Shown: piece by piece, positions 54,005-64,000 of the stretch
Layout of the letters: the number at the start of each line of letters is the position of its first letter
How positions within the stretch are numbered: position 1 is the stretch's first letter
Program-made: the position numbers and the translations under genes
The notes under the pieces: generated by a model
Seen by the model: the letters and a program-made list of their open reading frames with translations, nothing else
The model's database searches: none
Told to the model about the DNA's origin: nothing
DNA from: Typha latifolia
Taxonomy: Eukaryota; Streptophyta; Magnoliopsida; Poales; Typhaceae
Length of the DNA stretch: 64,000 nucleotides
Reading direction: 5' to 3'
Assembly: GCA_019914945.1 (NCBI GenBank)
Contig: CM034101.1
Coordinates: forward strand, 6,893,188-6,957,187

Positions 54005-54730
54005 CGCCGACCGGCGACCTCGGGTCGACCACCCACCGGTTCAGGAAGTTTCCCTATTTTTCCACCTTGCTGTAGGTACCCAAATTGGGTACCCACGGGG
54101 CGCGAGGGAGGCGATGCCATGTCGCCTCCCACCGCCGGGTTTCTTTGGCACCAGCGGCCACCACCGGCGGTGGTGGCCTCACTCGTCAACCTCGGCCGAC
54201 CCACCTCTTCACTTAAAAGAGGTGGGTACCCAAGAAGAGGGCTTCGAGCCCACCTAGCTCTGAGTTGAAAACTCCATGGCCACCAGCCATGGAGTTCCTC
54301 AACTCTTACCCTCTGGCTGCACTAGCCAGAGGTTCTATCCACTCCTGCGCCCAAGTCGAACTAGTCAACTTGGGGAGAAGTTGCTGGAGCCTAGGGGGCT
54401 GCCGATGACGAGGATCACCGGCAGCAACACTCCTCTCCTCTGTTTCTCCTTCTCTGTCAAGGAGACGAGGAGAGGGTGGAGGTTGGGCCCCCCACCGCTC
54501 TCTCTCTGTGGGCTGTGGCGTGGGCTGCGTTGCAGCCCAAGTCCACAATCCCCTCTTATTTTTTTTCTAAGGTCTCGGTGGACTGGGCTCTGGAGCCCAG
54601 TCCACCCCTTGGTATCTAGTGGGCTGCGGGAGGCCCTGCAACCCACCTCCTTATTTGTTGTCAGACTGGGCTCTTGAGCCCAGTCCATTACCTCTGATCC
54701 AGTGGGCTGCAGGTAGGTCTGCAGCCCACT
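54005..54730. repeat. Array of consecutive short perfect hairpins in solo LTR I
   Basis: Perfect inverted repeats follow one another with few gaps. Stem length, loop length and span are: 5/2 (54005-54016), 9/1 (54075-54093), 9/7 (54106-54130), 10/3 (54156-54178), 11/7 (54199-54227), 5/3 (54239-54251), 11/5 (54270-54296), 9/5 (54310-54332), 7/11 (54350-54374), 7/14 (54398-54425), 9 plus 7 composite (54432-54475), 8/3 (54521-54539), 14/2 (54577-54606), 10/2 (54664-54685), 12/6 (54701-54730). One imperfect hairpin spans 54619-54646. Confidence 0.9.
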
Positions 54731-56336
54731 CTCTCTCTCTCACTCTCACTTAATTTGCTGGGCCTTGAACTCAGCCCAATCTTTAACATTTTTAACCCTA
54801 GTCTAATTAATTTTGAGTCTGTTATTTTTCTTAAATTCTATTAGCTACCTAAATTGTAATTATTATAATTTTTCTCAACCATGTTATTAATAAAATTAGG
54901 GACTATACAAAATTAAAATAGTATTTGAATCTATTAGTCTTCTCAATTATCTTCACATTTACAATGTGAACGGCTCTAATGACCATTATTATTTTAATTA
55001 GGACAAATAATATCTCGGACCTAGAGAATCAAACTTAAATATACACAACAAGATGGTTAGTTTATAAGTCCATTAATTTTATGCCTATTTTATTTATAAA
55101 TTATTAGATTCAGCATTGTGCGGGAAGGATCTTGAAATTCAAGAAGAATCGACTGATTAGGAGAGTAAGACGGATTCCAGAAATACCCCAGGCGAGTAGA
55201 ATTTTATAATAGTCTTTAAAAATGCATGCTTATGTCATATCTTACCTGTGATAGTTAAATGTCGTTTTCTTATGAAACTTATATGACATCTTATATTTGC
55301 ATTTAATTACATGTCAGTTCTTACTTGTATTATTTATCACTTAATGCACATGTATGATAGACTATATGTTTGTTTATACTATCTGTTATTGTGATGATTA
55401 TGTTAAATAAATAATAGAAGTCATGGCACCACGTGCACATATCACTATTAGTCAAGTCCTAGTTAGGCAGTGCCCTTTTACCTACTCAACCCGGGGTTAG
55501 GGGTAGAGTGTATATTATATAGTATCATATTAGCGGCCTACACTTGAGGTCGGTAGCAGGTGGAGCATTCAGGTGATTACACTGCCATAGTTGGAGACTT
55601 GACTAGTATGATATTAGAAAGATGATTGAGAGGAAGGGATTGTAGTTCTAGCGGTACCCGAGGACGCAGGGTCAGGGCGTCTATTGAGCTGTGTACTCTT
55701 ACCAGCCGTATGTGATGATTTAGCTCTGTGCGATAATTACTAGAACGGTGTTGATGGGCCTACGACTGGGGTCCTTAGTCTGATGGCCACAGACAACCGG
55801 TCATATGCAGCGTCGCCAGGCATGTATGGGCGATAATACCGCTAGCTGACTAGTCCCCCTCGATTTTTATGATGCTATGTGAGATATGTTATGGTGACTC
55901 GACTCCTGTGTGGATTTCTATGTAAAATAAGCTATAATAATGAAAGTTATTAAAAGTCATAATGTATATTTTTCCTTGACATGTTATGAGTTGCATTTTT
56001 ACTTATCATGTAATATTCTTAGATTATTATTAGATTTTACTTGCTGGGCCCCGTGCTCATCGCCATTTTTGGTGGAAATATTTCAGAGATGATTATAGAG
56101 GATGCGGACATCGAAGAGTAGCTGATTCATTCCTTATTTTTAGCATTTGTTTATTCTATCATTTCAGTTGGACTTAGACCCTGCGAGGGTATTTATGTTT
56201 TAGCAAATTTGTGACGAACTTGTATTCCTAGAGGCTTGTTGAGGCCTGTGATATTATAATTCAGGATTATTTGTTGGATTATTATGGTATTTCTTGACTT
56301 ATTCAGATACTTGGTGAGATTATTTCACTGACCGAT

Positions 56337-56379
56337 CACGTGGGAATCACGTGGACATGCTCCACGTGAAGAACACGTG
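56337..56379. promoter_or_regulatory. Cluster of four CACGTG (G-box) motifs
   Basis: CACGTG at 56337, 56348, 56363 and 56374, spaced 11, 15 and 11 bases, within the last 70 bases of solo LTR I. CACGTG is the core recognised by plant bZIP and bHLH factors. Whether these are used is unknown. Confidence 0.6.
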
Positions 56380-56589
56380 AAGTTTTGGAAGTGGGTGTTT
56401 CAAAAAATTTGGTGTTGCATGGCATGAGTTCGTGCCATGCAAATTGTGGGCGCATGTTGAGGGCGCCACGTCTGCCCACAATCGCCAGCTCGGTCAACCG
56501 GGCTGGGCCAGCTAGCTGCGGTGGGCCCCGCCGCAGCTGCTGCCCTTCCCCTCCTTCACCACCTCTCTTTCGGTCTCTCGCTTTCACCT

Positions 56590-57330
56590 ATTCTCTCTCT
56601 CTCTCTCTCTCATCAACGTCGGCCTACCGCCGTCGTCGCTGTCACCACTGCAGCACCCCCCCCCCCCATTGCCTCTCTCTCTCCCTCTTTATAGGTCTCT
56701 CTCCAACTCTGTCTAACTCTCTCTCACACAATCTCTCTTACCCTCCTCCTCTCTCTCAATCACCTCTCTCTCTCGAGCTCTCTCTTTCTCTCCTTCCCTT
56801 GCCAACGCCGGCCTACCGTCGCCGCCGCAATCCCCCCTCACCGTCTCTCTCTATAGCTCTCTCTCTAACTCGCTCGTTCCCTCTCTCACTCTCTCTTACC
56901 CTCCTCTATTTCTCTCTCTTTTTCTCTCTTTCTCTCCTTCTTGCCGTTACCGTCGTCGCCACCGCACCCCTCACCACCTTCTCTCTCTTTAGTGCTCTCT
57001 CTCTAACTCTCTTGTTCTCTCTCTCTCTCTCAATCACCTCTCTCTCTTGAGCTCTCTTTCCCTTCTCTTACCGACGCCAGCCTACTGTCGTCGTCGTCGC
57101 CAGCCTACTGTCGTCGTCATCGCCGTCGCTGCCACCACCACCGCACCCCCTCACCGCCTCTCTCTCTATAGCTCTCTCATACTCTCTCTCACTCTCTTAC
57201 CCTCCTCTCTCTCAATCACCTACCTCTCTCTCTCTCTCCTCTTACCGACACCGGCCTGCCACTGTCGCCGCTGCCACCACTGCAGCCTAGGTGAGCCTCC
57301 CTCCCTTCCCTCCTCTTCTTCTTCTTCTTC
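56590..57330. repeat. CT-rich tandem region in family E LTR
   Basis: Four or five diverged copies, 130-190 bp apart, of a CT-microsatellite block joined to a GCCGGCCTACCGTCGCCGCC-type GC block. The minus-strand E copy has only one such GC block (38445-38480), so the region expanded here. Open frames across it encode Ser/Leu-rich low-complexity sequence and are not genes. Confidence 0.8.
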
Positions 57331-58604
57331 TTCTTTTCCTCTACTCCTTTTTCCTCTCTTCGTTTTACCATCTATGGCAATAAAACACATGTCTAAATTA
57401 ATTATGTTATTTAGTTAATCTAAATTAGATTTTTAGTTTAATTTTTCAAGAATAGATATATTCAGTAACATGGTTATTAGATAAGTGTAATTAGTGTAAT
57501 TTTAGTTAATTATAATTATAAATATTTGTACATAAATATATTTTTAACTTCATATATTTTTATTAGATTAATACATGTCTTTATAATTAGGTATATATAT
57601 GGACAACTTATTATACATTATTATGCATGTAATATAATAGTAGGCTTACTTAATGTTTATATTACATGATTAAGTAAAGATTATTTTATATGCAACTCTT
57701 AATTTGCTTAGTAAGGGTAGTAGTGACAAAATAATTATAGTATAATTATATAATATTATATAATATAGGTGCTTGTATTTTAAATTATATTATTGTACAT
57801 GTAGCTCTTTTACATTTTTTTATCAAAAGATATTGACTATTATATACTTAATATATAATTAGCAAACTATGGTTTTATAAATAAATCTACGATTAGAATA
57901 ATAACATATTAATATTATTATAATTAGATATGTGATATAGATCAAATTATTTAATGAAAACAAAAAAAGAAATTTTAAACCTAATAAATCATCATATGTT
58001 ACACAAACGGATCCCAATTGGATAAATAACTAATTTTATATTACTTAAACATTTTCAGATCCCAACCCCCTTATTTGAGACCTCGTGGACCTTACTAGTG
58101 ATTTGTGATGATTGATCAATAAACGTGAGGGATACGGGTATTAGGTCTTCTGATCAGACGGTGAGTAGTCTTATCCTCTATATGTTATATATTATGTGCA
58201 TGCATGTTTTGGCTTCCAACATGATTATATAACTTTATTTAGAGATGATTTCAGTCAAGCATATTTTATCATGCATTTGATTAGGCTGATCTGGGATATG
58301 AATACATTAGTGATATTGAGAGATGATTGGAGATGATTATATCATTATGATTTTATACAGAGATGATCTCTAGCATGAGTGTGTATTTGATAGACTAGCA
58401 TGAGTATGCATATGTTAGATACATGGTTGGAGTCTGCATTACATCATTTTTCTCTTGGCTTCTTTACTACCTAAATTCCTGAGTTGAATGATCTGTTGCA
58501 GTACTTTTAGTATATGTATATGATCTATCATGTATAGGAAATCATGAAAATACTTGTGTATGTGATGTGATGGCTGGAACGGTATCAGATCCGGACTGGT
58601 ACTA

Positions 58605-58792
58605 GACATACTCTTAGCGTATGGTAGAGTATGATGACGGCTGATGGTTGTACTCTTAGCGTATGATAGGGTACAACTATCATTGATATGCCCTTAGCGT
58701 ATGGCAGGGTATGATTATTTTCTTCTAAGATACCCTTAGCGTATGGCAGGGTATGATTTATCTACAGATATACTCTTAGCGTATGATAGGGT
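58605..58792 (+). repeat. Five tandem hairpin units in family E LTR
   Basis: The unit is about 41 bp, with the core ATAC(C/T)CT-TAGCGTATGRY-AG(G/A)GTAT. Stems: 58605-58612 with 58624-58631; 58645-58654 with 58666-58675; 58686-58692 with 58704-58710; 58728-58734 with 58746-58752; 58768-58774 with 58786-58792. All have an 11-base loop beginning TAGCGTATG. Confidence 0.85.
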
Positions 58793-58960
58793 ATGCTCTA
58801 AGCTTGTGACATGAGGAGTATCGAGTTTGAGGCCGGGTACCGTAGTCCAGCATGATGGATGATATTCAGAGTTGAGACGGATGATTATGATAGTGAGATA
58901 TGTTGATTATATCTGCCTCTGACATATACCATTATTTAGTGGTTGGAATGCATCATGCAT

Positions 58961-59097
58961 CATCATTGATGTGACTAGTATCATTGGATCATGATTTTTA
59001 TACATCATATGTTGTTATATTCGATGATGTTATATTGTAATTTTATTATAAGATATATTTTTGGTTGAGGATATTATATGCTCATTCGTGAGAATTG

Positions 59098-59145
<48 letters not shown>

Positions 59146-59350
59146 ATTGAGGATTGCATCGTCATTGATGTGACTAGTATCATTGGATCATGATTATTAT
59201 ACATCATATGTTGTTATATTCGGTGATGTTATATTGTAATTTTATCATGAGATATATTTTTGATTGAGGATATAATAAGCTCATTCATGAGAATTGATTT
59301 CATTTATATATATATCATTGAGGATACATATATACATGCTCATACATGGC
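58961..59350. repeat. 199-bp tandem duplication with (TA)n tract
   Basis: Two copies of a block starting CATTGATGTGACTAGTATC (58964 and 59163), about 95 percent alike by eye. The first copy contains a (TA)n expansion at 59102-59142. Confidence 0.8.
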
Positions 59351-59667
59351 ATCATACTGCTTTCTGATTTATATTATCTAGTACATTATTTACTCTCTGT
59401 TTGGCATCACTAATTCGGGGTAAGGTCTATCCACTGAGCCTTTTGCTCATTACTCTCTTTATTTTTTTTCTAACCCTCTCAGATATATGGTACGTGACAG
59501 CAACTTGAGATATCTTGAGAAGATATTTTAGAGCAATGATAAGGTGAGCTATAGGTGCAAGACGGTAAAGATGATAGTTTGTATAGAAGTTGAGTTGTAT
59601 CGTTGATTGTTATATTTGTACTTTATTATATCAGACGATAACTTGTATAGTACATGTCAGATTATTT

Positions 59668-59986
59668 ATACTTTGTTCCTTTTGTCTACTTCCCTTAATC
59701 ACATCCACAATCCACCCTCATCTCCATATCCATCAATAACCCTAACATCCACTCCACTGGTCACTACCACCATCACCCACGTTATTCTGTGTTTTCATCC
59801 CTGTTACAGTTCGAATATGCAAAGGGCATACATATAAAAGTTGTAGATCAGGAAGTTATGGAGCTAACCGAATTAGTTTCATAATTTTCTGACTACCGAA
59901 GAATATTTGACAAATAGTTTTTCACGGTTGCGCGAACTAATTCCTATAATATATTCAGATCTTGAAGGAATCGTAGCGTAACCTAT
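59668..59986 (+). mobile_element. Element H: second half of its 5' LTR (family D)
   Basis: CT-rich leader and 3' part of a D LTR, matching 5040-5340, running into a degenerate PBS (TGGTATTAGAGC at 60011-60022) and a second PBS-like copy (TAGTATCAGAG at 60032-60042). Confidence 0.7.
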
Positions 59987-60067
59987 CTTTTGTTTCAGAT
60001 CTTATTAATTTGGTATTAGAGCTTATCAAACTAGTATCAGAGTAGGCGAACCTTAGACGTCCATTAA

Positions 60068-61440
60068 CGGTTGAAACAAGGAAGATGACATCAACAAGGA
60101 GACATATGGAGAGCACACCAACAAAGGAGGACTCAATGCAGGATAATCCTAACCGCGAGGCCGATTCCTTTGGAGCGACCCTGATAGGACTGAGTCAACC
60201 AATGTCCATGGGTTCGAATACGGATGAACTTAGGGGCATGTTCTAAACATGATTGCATAGAGTTGGCAACGTGCAAAAGGATCACAATAAATTCAAGGAA
60301 TATGTCATGAATCGATTGGGTTCATCATCTCCTCGATGACGAATGGAGTTTCAAGAAGGACCAACGGTGGGACCTCATCGAACCGATACCCCATAGGTTC
60401 AAGTGCATCATATGAGTGCCAATGATCCCCTCTTACCTATGCCTTCACATCATCCCCCACCTCCGTTACAAAACCCAAGACCGGCGGTGGTGGAACCCGA
60501 GAGAAGTGCGGCACCAATGCAGTTTGTCGATGAGAAGGATTGGCACTATGAGGATGAGGTTGATCCCTTTGGGGATGGTGATGGACGTGCTCGAGCTCGA
60601 GGATTTAGAGAAGGTGATCAACATGCACAAATGTTTAGACCTGAACTAAGGATTTTTCGCAAACCCGACAATGCTATTCGAGGGAGAACTGCGCGCTTGG
60701 AATTTCCAAAATTCCAAGGCGGTGATCCAACGGATTGAGTGTTTCAAGTTGAACAATATTTCGATTGCTAAGGTACAGCGGAAGATGCAAAAGTTCATAT
60801 GGCAAGCTTTCACCTCCAAGGAATAGCATTGCATTGGTATAGATCGGTTATTCGTGGTGGTGGATTTATCAGATGGGCTGATTTTTATAGGAGAATTACA
60901 TGCAGATTTGGGACAACTGCATATGAAGATTTTGCTGCCACATGAAACGAGATGGTTCAGAGGACGACCGTATCGGAGTACCAAGCTGAGTTTGAAAGAG
61001 TTAGCAGTTGTTGTGAGCCAACTTGGCCCGAATAGACATTGATGATCACATTTATTTTGGGGCTGCGAGAGGAGATACAAGTGGATGTTCGTGCTCTATG
61101 TCCTACTACTCTTGAGGAGGCCTTTAAGAAGGGCGTGAGGATGGAACAAAAGCATAGGGCTTTAAAGATGGTAGTAAAAACTAATTGGGGCAACCAAGAT
61201 GGGCAGTTTGCACTTAGAACACCAGTTGGAAATTCTGCAGTTTCAAAAACAACGGTTACGAGTACTAGACCACGACCACCTATGAGACCTTCTTCTGATG
61301 TTAGAGGAGGCACAAGACCCCCCCCTGCTCGAACTCTCACACCTGCCCAGGTGGAGGAACGAAGAGCGAAGGGCCATTGCTTTTGATGTGATGAGTGTTT
61401 CACCCCCGATCATCAGTGTTCCAAACCAATCGGAAGTGTG
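60068..61440 (+). pseudogene. Element H: GAG (family D)
   Basis: Starts with VETRKMTSTRRHMESTPTKE, but the initiator ATG has become ACG. Next come an acidic/Pro-rich linker (SHHPPPPLQNPRPAVVEPER), the gag core (LEFPKFQGGDPTD, ASFHLQGIALHWYRSVIRGG), VRALCPTTLEEAFKKGV, LTPAQVEERRAKGHC and a knuckle remnant with one Cys turned into a stop (CF-stop-CDECFTPDHQC). At least six stops and several frameshifts are present, including after DELRGMF and after GGDPTD. Gag would form the particle that packages the element's RNA. Confidence 0.8.
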
Positions 61441-62133
61441 ATGCTTATCGACGGTCTTGAGGAGGATGATGAGGTGGTTGATGATGGAGAGTGTCCAGAG
61501 GAGGTCCATGAGGAGACCGTTGAGAAGGGCATGGAGGAAAATATCCAAGTTGAAATATCGATGCATGCATATTCGAGTACTTCCGCGCTAAGGACGTTAC
61601 GAGTAGACGGACTCGTTAGAAAGCATTGTGTGCACATCTTCATCAATTCTGGGAGTACACACATCTTTCTAGATGAGAGGTTAGTGAGAAGATTGTGTTT
61701 GGATGCTGAACCGACCACGGGATTTGACGTTGCTATTAGAGAGGGCACGAAGCTTAAGGCGAAGAGCTTGTGTTGTCGGGTCGATATACGGGTGTAAGGA
61801 CACGATATCATTGTTGACTTGTATCTGTTTGCGCTGCATGGAGCAGACATTATCCTTGGTGCTCAGTGGTTACAGAGTTTGGGACCTGTCACATTTAATT
61901 TTTGGAGCATATGGATGAAATTTAAAAAAAGAAACAAAGATGTGCGGTTTGATGGTGTTCGGTCTTCGCCGATTCTTGCGATGCAGCCTATGGTGGGGCT
62001 GCCTTGTGCATATGATTTGGCCTATCTTCTTCAGTTAGGATTAGTAGGAGATGAGCCTCAAATGAGTTCAGGTACTACTATTGAATTGTCTAATTTATTA
62101 GATAATTTTTCTGGACTGTTTGAGGAGCCATAG
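61441..62133 (+). pseudogene. Element H: protease, catalytic Asp lost
   Basis: After an acidic linker (DGLEEDDEVVDDGECPEEVH), the protease reads FINSGSTHIFLDERLVRRL. The catalytic Asp of the family motif IDTGST is Asn here. After a stop at 61797, the frame continues HDIIVDLYLFALHGADIILG and AQWLQSLG. A stop at 62131 separates it from RT. Confidence 0.75.
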
Positions 62134-63001
62134 GAGTTGCCACCGAGGAGAGTGGCCGACTATCGCATAGAGATTATACTCGGGACTGCACCGACGAACG
62201 TGAGGCCATATCGGTATCCACATGTACAAAAAGAAGTTATCTCAAAGATGGTAGCCGAGATGTTGGAGCAAGGCCTCATACAACCAAGTCATAGCTCATA
62301 TTCATCCCCCATGCTTTTGGTGCAAAAAAAGGATGGAACATGGTGTTTTTGTGTCCACTATCGAGCACAAAACGCTATTATCGTCAAGGACTGGTATCCC
62401 ATTTCGGTTATCGAGGAGTTGTTGGACGAGCTTGCAGGGGCGACTATATTTAGTAAGTTTCACTTGAGGGCTAGGTATCATCAAATTAGAGTTCACTCGG
62501 CGGATATGCATAAAATTGTATTTCAAACTTCTGACAGGCATTACGAGTTTCGGGTGATGCCTTTTGGTCTCACCAATGCTCCATCTACCTTTCAAGGTCT
62601 CACGAATGATATATATTTCAGCCTCTCTTGCGAAGGTATGTCTTGGTATTTTTTGACAATATTTTGGTGTATAGCAGGACTGAATTGGAGCATTGGCGGC
62701 ATTTGAAGGATGCGCTGAATTTGTTGAAGCAAAACCAATTGAAAATCAGGAAGTCCAAGTGCCTATAGGGAGTACCACAAGTGGAGTATTTAGGCCACAC
62801 ATTATTTTAGCGAATGTTGTAGCGGCAGATCCACAAAAGGTTGCATGCATGACCGCTTGGCCTATTCCTACTACTACCACCGGATTTAGAGGATTTTTAG
62901 GGCTTATCAGATATTATCGATGCTTCATTGCTAGATATGGCAAGATCACTGCTCCTCTCACTTCTTTGTTGAGGAAGGACTCTTTTAAATGAACGGATGA
63001 A
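62134..63001 (+). pseudogene. Element H: reverse transcriptase
   Basis: [61 protein letters not shown] and [14 protein letters not shown]. The active-site block is shifted out of frame near 62620 and reads FFDNILVYS (second Asp to Asn). The connection follows ([32 protein letters not shown]). Several conserved Asp/Arg residues in the palm are also replaced (KFHLRARY for KLDLRAGY). Confidence 0.8.
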
Positions 63002-63550
63002 GCTACTTTAGTCTTTGAAAAATTGAAAACAGCAATGACGACGGCACCCGTTTTAGCGCTACTGGACTTCACCAAAGAGTTCATTGTGGAATGTGATGCA
63101 TCGGGTGTTGGCATAGGAGCTGTACTAATGCAAGAAGGATATCTCATAGCTTTTCTTAATAAGACTTTGTCACAAAAATCTCAGCAATTATCGACTTATG
63201 AGAGTGAGATGTTGGCAATTCTGTATGCGGTGACAAAGTGGAGGCCTTATTTGATCGATAGACGATTCATTATCCAAACGAATCAAAGGAGCCTTCCATA
63301 CTTTATGGGACAGCGTATACACTCCGGCACAGCAAAGATCAGTCACAAAATTGCTAGGGTATGATTATGAAATCCAATACAAGAAGGGAACAGAAAATAT
63401 AGCGGCGGATGCACTATCGCGCCAACCTGATATAGCCGAGCTTGTAGCCTATTCTACTCCTACCTTTTCTTTCCTTGACGAGCTGAGGTATGCATGTACA
63501 TTTGACCTAGATATTTTGAGATTGTTGCAGGAGGTGATGGATGATCCGTA
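63002..63550 (+). pseudogene. Element H: RNase H
   Basis: [73 protein letters not shown], then after a frameshift [20 protein letters not shown] and SRQPDIAEL. The Asp of the TDQ motif is Asn (QTNQ). Confidence 0.8.
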
Positions 63551-64000
63551 GCGCTATCCCGAGTGGGAGAATCAAGGTTGTTTGCTGCTGGACCGCGGAT
63601 GCATTTTGGTGCCCGCAAATAATGGATTGCGGTAGAAATTATTGTTGCACTTCCACCAGACTCTAGATGCTGGTCATAAAGATGTCTTGAGGACTTATAG
63701 GAGGATATCTCAGAGTTGCACGTGGCCAGGATTGAGGCGGGATGTGAGGAGTTTTGTTCGTGCTTACGAAGTCTGTCAAAGGACAAAGACAACCACATTG
63801 AAACGGGTCGGATTACTTCATTTCTATGGACTTCATAGAGGGTCTTCCGCTAATATGTTATTATTCTGTTATCTTTGTGGTGATTGATAGATTGAGCAAG
63901 TATGCATACTTTTTGGCATTGTCACATCCGTTTTTAGCCAAGTCGGTGGCTGAAATTTTTGTTAGAAATATTGCTCGGTTACATGGCATGCCACGCATGA
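63551..64000 (+). pseudogene. Element H: integrase, running off the window
   Basis: Zinc-binding domain (LHFHQTLDAGHKDVLRTYRR, RAYEVCQRTK with the first Cys changed to Tyr), then the core start in another frame (VVIDRLSKYAYF, IARLHGMPR) up to the last base. The catalytic D-E residues, chromodomain and 3' LTR would lie beyond 64000. Confidence 0.8.

Larger units (their letters stand above)
53924..56402 (+). mobile_element. Solo LTR I, 2479 bp, TSD AAAAA
   Basis: It begins TGTAACACCC and ends GGGTGTTTCA, near-perfect inverted termini typical of Tekay-type LTRs. AAAAA flanks both sides (weak evidence, as the target is A-rich). It sits inside a sequence whose two sides join to resemble the E LTR start. 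There is no internal region, so this is a solo LTR left by LTR-LTR recombination. It holds the hairpin run (54005-54730) and four CACGTG boxes near its end. Strand is assumed; the termini are symmetrical. Confidence 0.8.
53820..59667 (+). mobile_element. Family E LTR in plus orientation, carrying solo LTR I
   Basis: The first 104 bases (TGTAATAACCTAG, A-rich) and 56408-59667 together match the minus-strand E LTR (35587-38809) in order: ATGGCA/TGCCAT hairpin, CT-rich repeats, AT-rich zone, GGGGGTTGGGATC-type block, hairpin array, and the end region around 59430-59660. The GC-rich terminus is missing, as is the middle of the D LTR to the right. One deletion therefore probably removed both. Confidence 0.75.

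Noticed and set aside
54276..54688. Frames of 133 and 107 codons on opposite strands in solo LTR I
   Set aside because: They are open because of the perfect hairpins and GC-rich content. No protein features are present.
56385..57418. Two long Ser/Leu-rich open frames (plus)
   Set aside because: They lie in the CT-rich tandem part of the E LTR. The composition is simple-sequence and there are no domains.

Overview
This window is nuclear DNA from a flowering plant. It is AT-rich, and most of it is nested LTR retrotransposons of the chromovirus (Ty3/gypsy) group: CRM-like, Reina-like and Tekay-like. There is one decayed Ty1/copia element and very little host sequence. Primer-binding sites match the plant initiator Met-tRNA (TGGTATCAGAGC). 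The only piece that looks like an ordinary host gene is a first coding exon at 2215-2605 (minus). I found no tRNA, rRNA or CRISPR array. The species cannot be named from the sequence.

Layout. (1) 1-4017: host sequence with the exon, a small repeat block and a TA microsatellite. (2) 4018-8560: a foldback repeat, a solo-type LTR of family D, and decayed remnants. (3) 8780-10768: copia remnant (minus) with its 5' LTR. (4) 10769-13585: CRM-like gag-pol fragment 'A' (plus). (5) 13586-19959: a small element 'A-prime' split inside its gag start by the Reina-like element B (13741-19173, minus, target duplication GAAGG). (6) 19960-22184: host sequence. (7) 22185-31040: patchwork of Tekay-type LTR pieces (family E), family D LTRs and gag, and the Reina-like chimera C. 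(8) 31041-41279: family D element D0 (minus), cut by a solo-like LTR in its RT and by a family E element in its gag (35587-40972, target duplication AAAAG). (9) 41280-43170: Tekay RT-RNase H-IN fragment J (plus). (10) 43171-52495: element D-prime (minus), carrying the very young non-autonomous element F (44716-48520, target duplication CTTTT) and the truncated relative G. (11) 52496-64000: D fragments, then element H (family D, plus). The 5' LTR of H is split by a family E LTR that itself contains a 2.5-kb solo LTR 'I' (target duplication AAAAA). H pol runs off the window end.

The coding regions are almost all broken, mostly by C-to-T type nonsense changes, as expected for methylated, silenced transposons. 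Three related Reina-like copies (B, F, G) share the same loss of integrase, and F has nearly identical LTRs. A defective lineage therefore appears to have been moved in trans until recently.

The most unusual signals are not genes. They are: a 730-bp run of more than a dozen short perfect hairpins in solo LTR I; a tandem hairpin array with compensating stem changes in family E LTRs; and dense GCGTTCGAACGC palindrome arrays shared by the LTRs of three different retrotransposon families.
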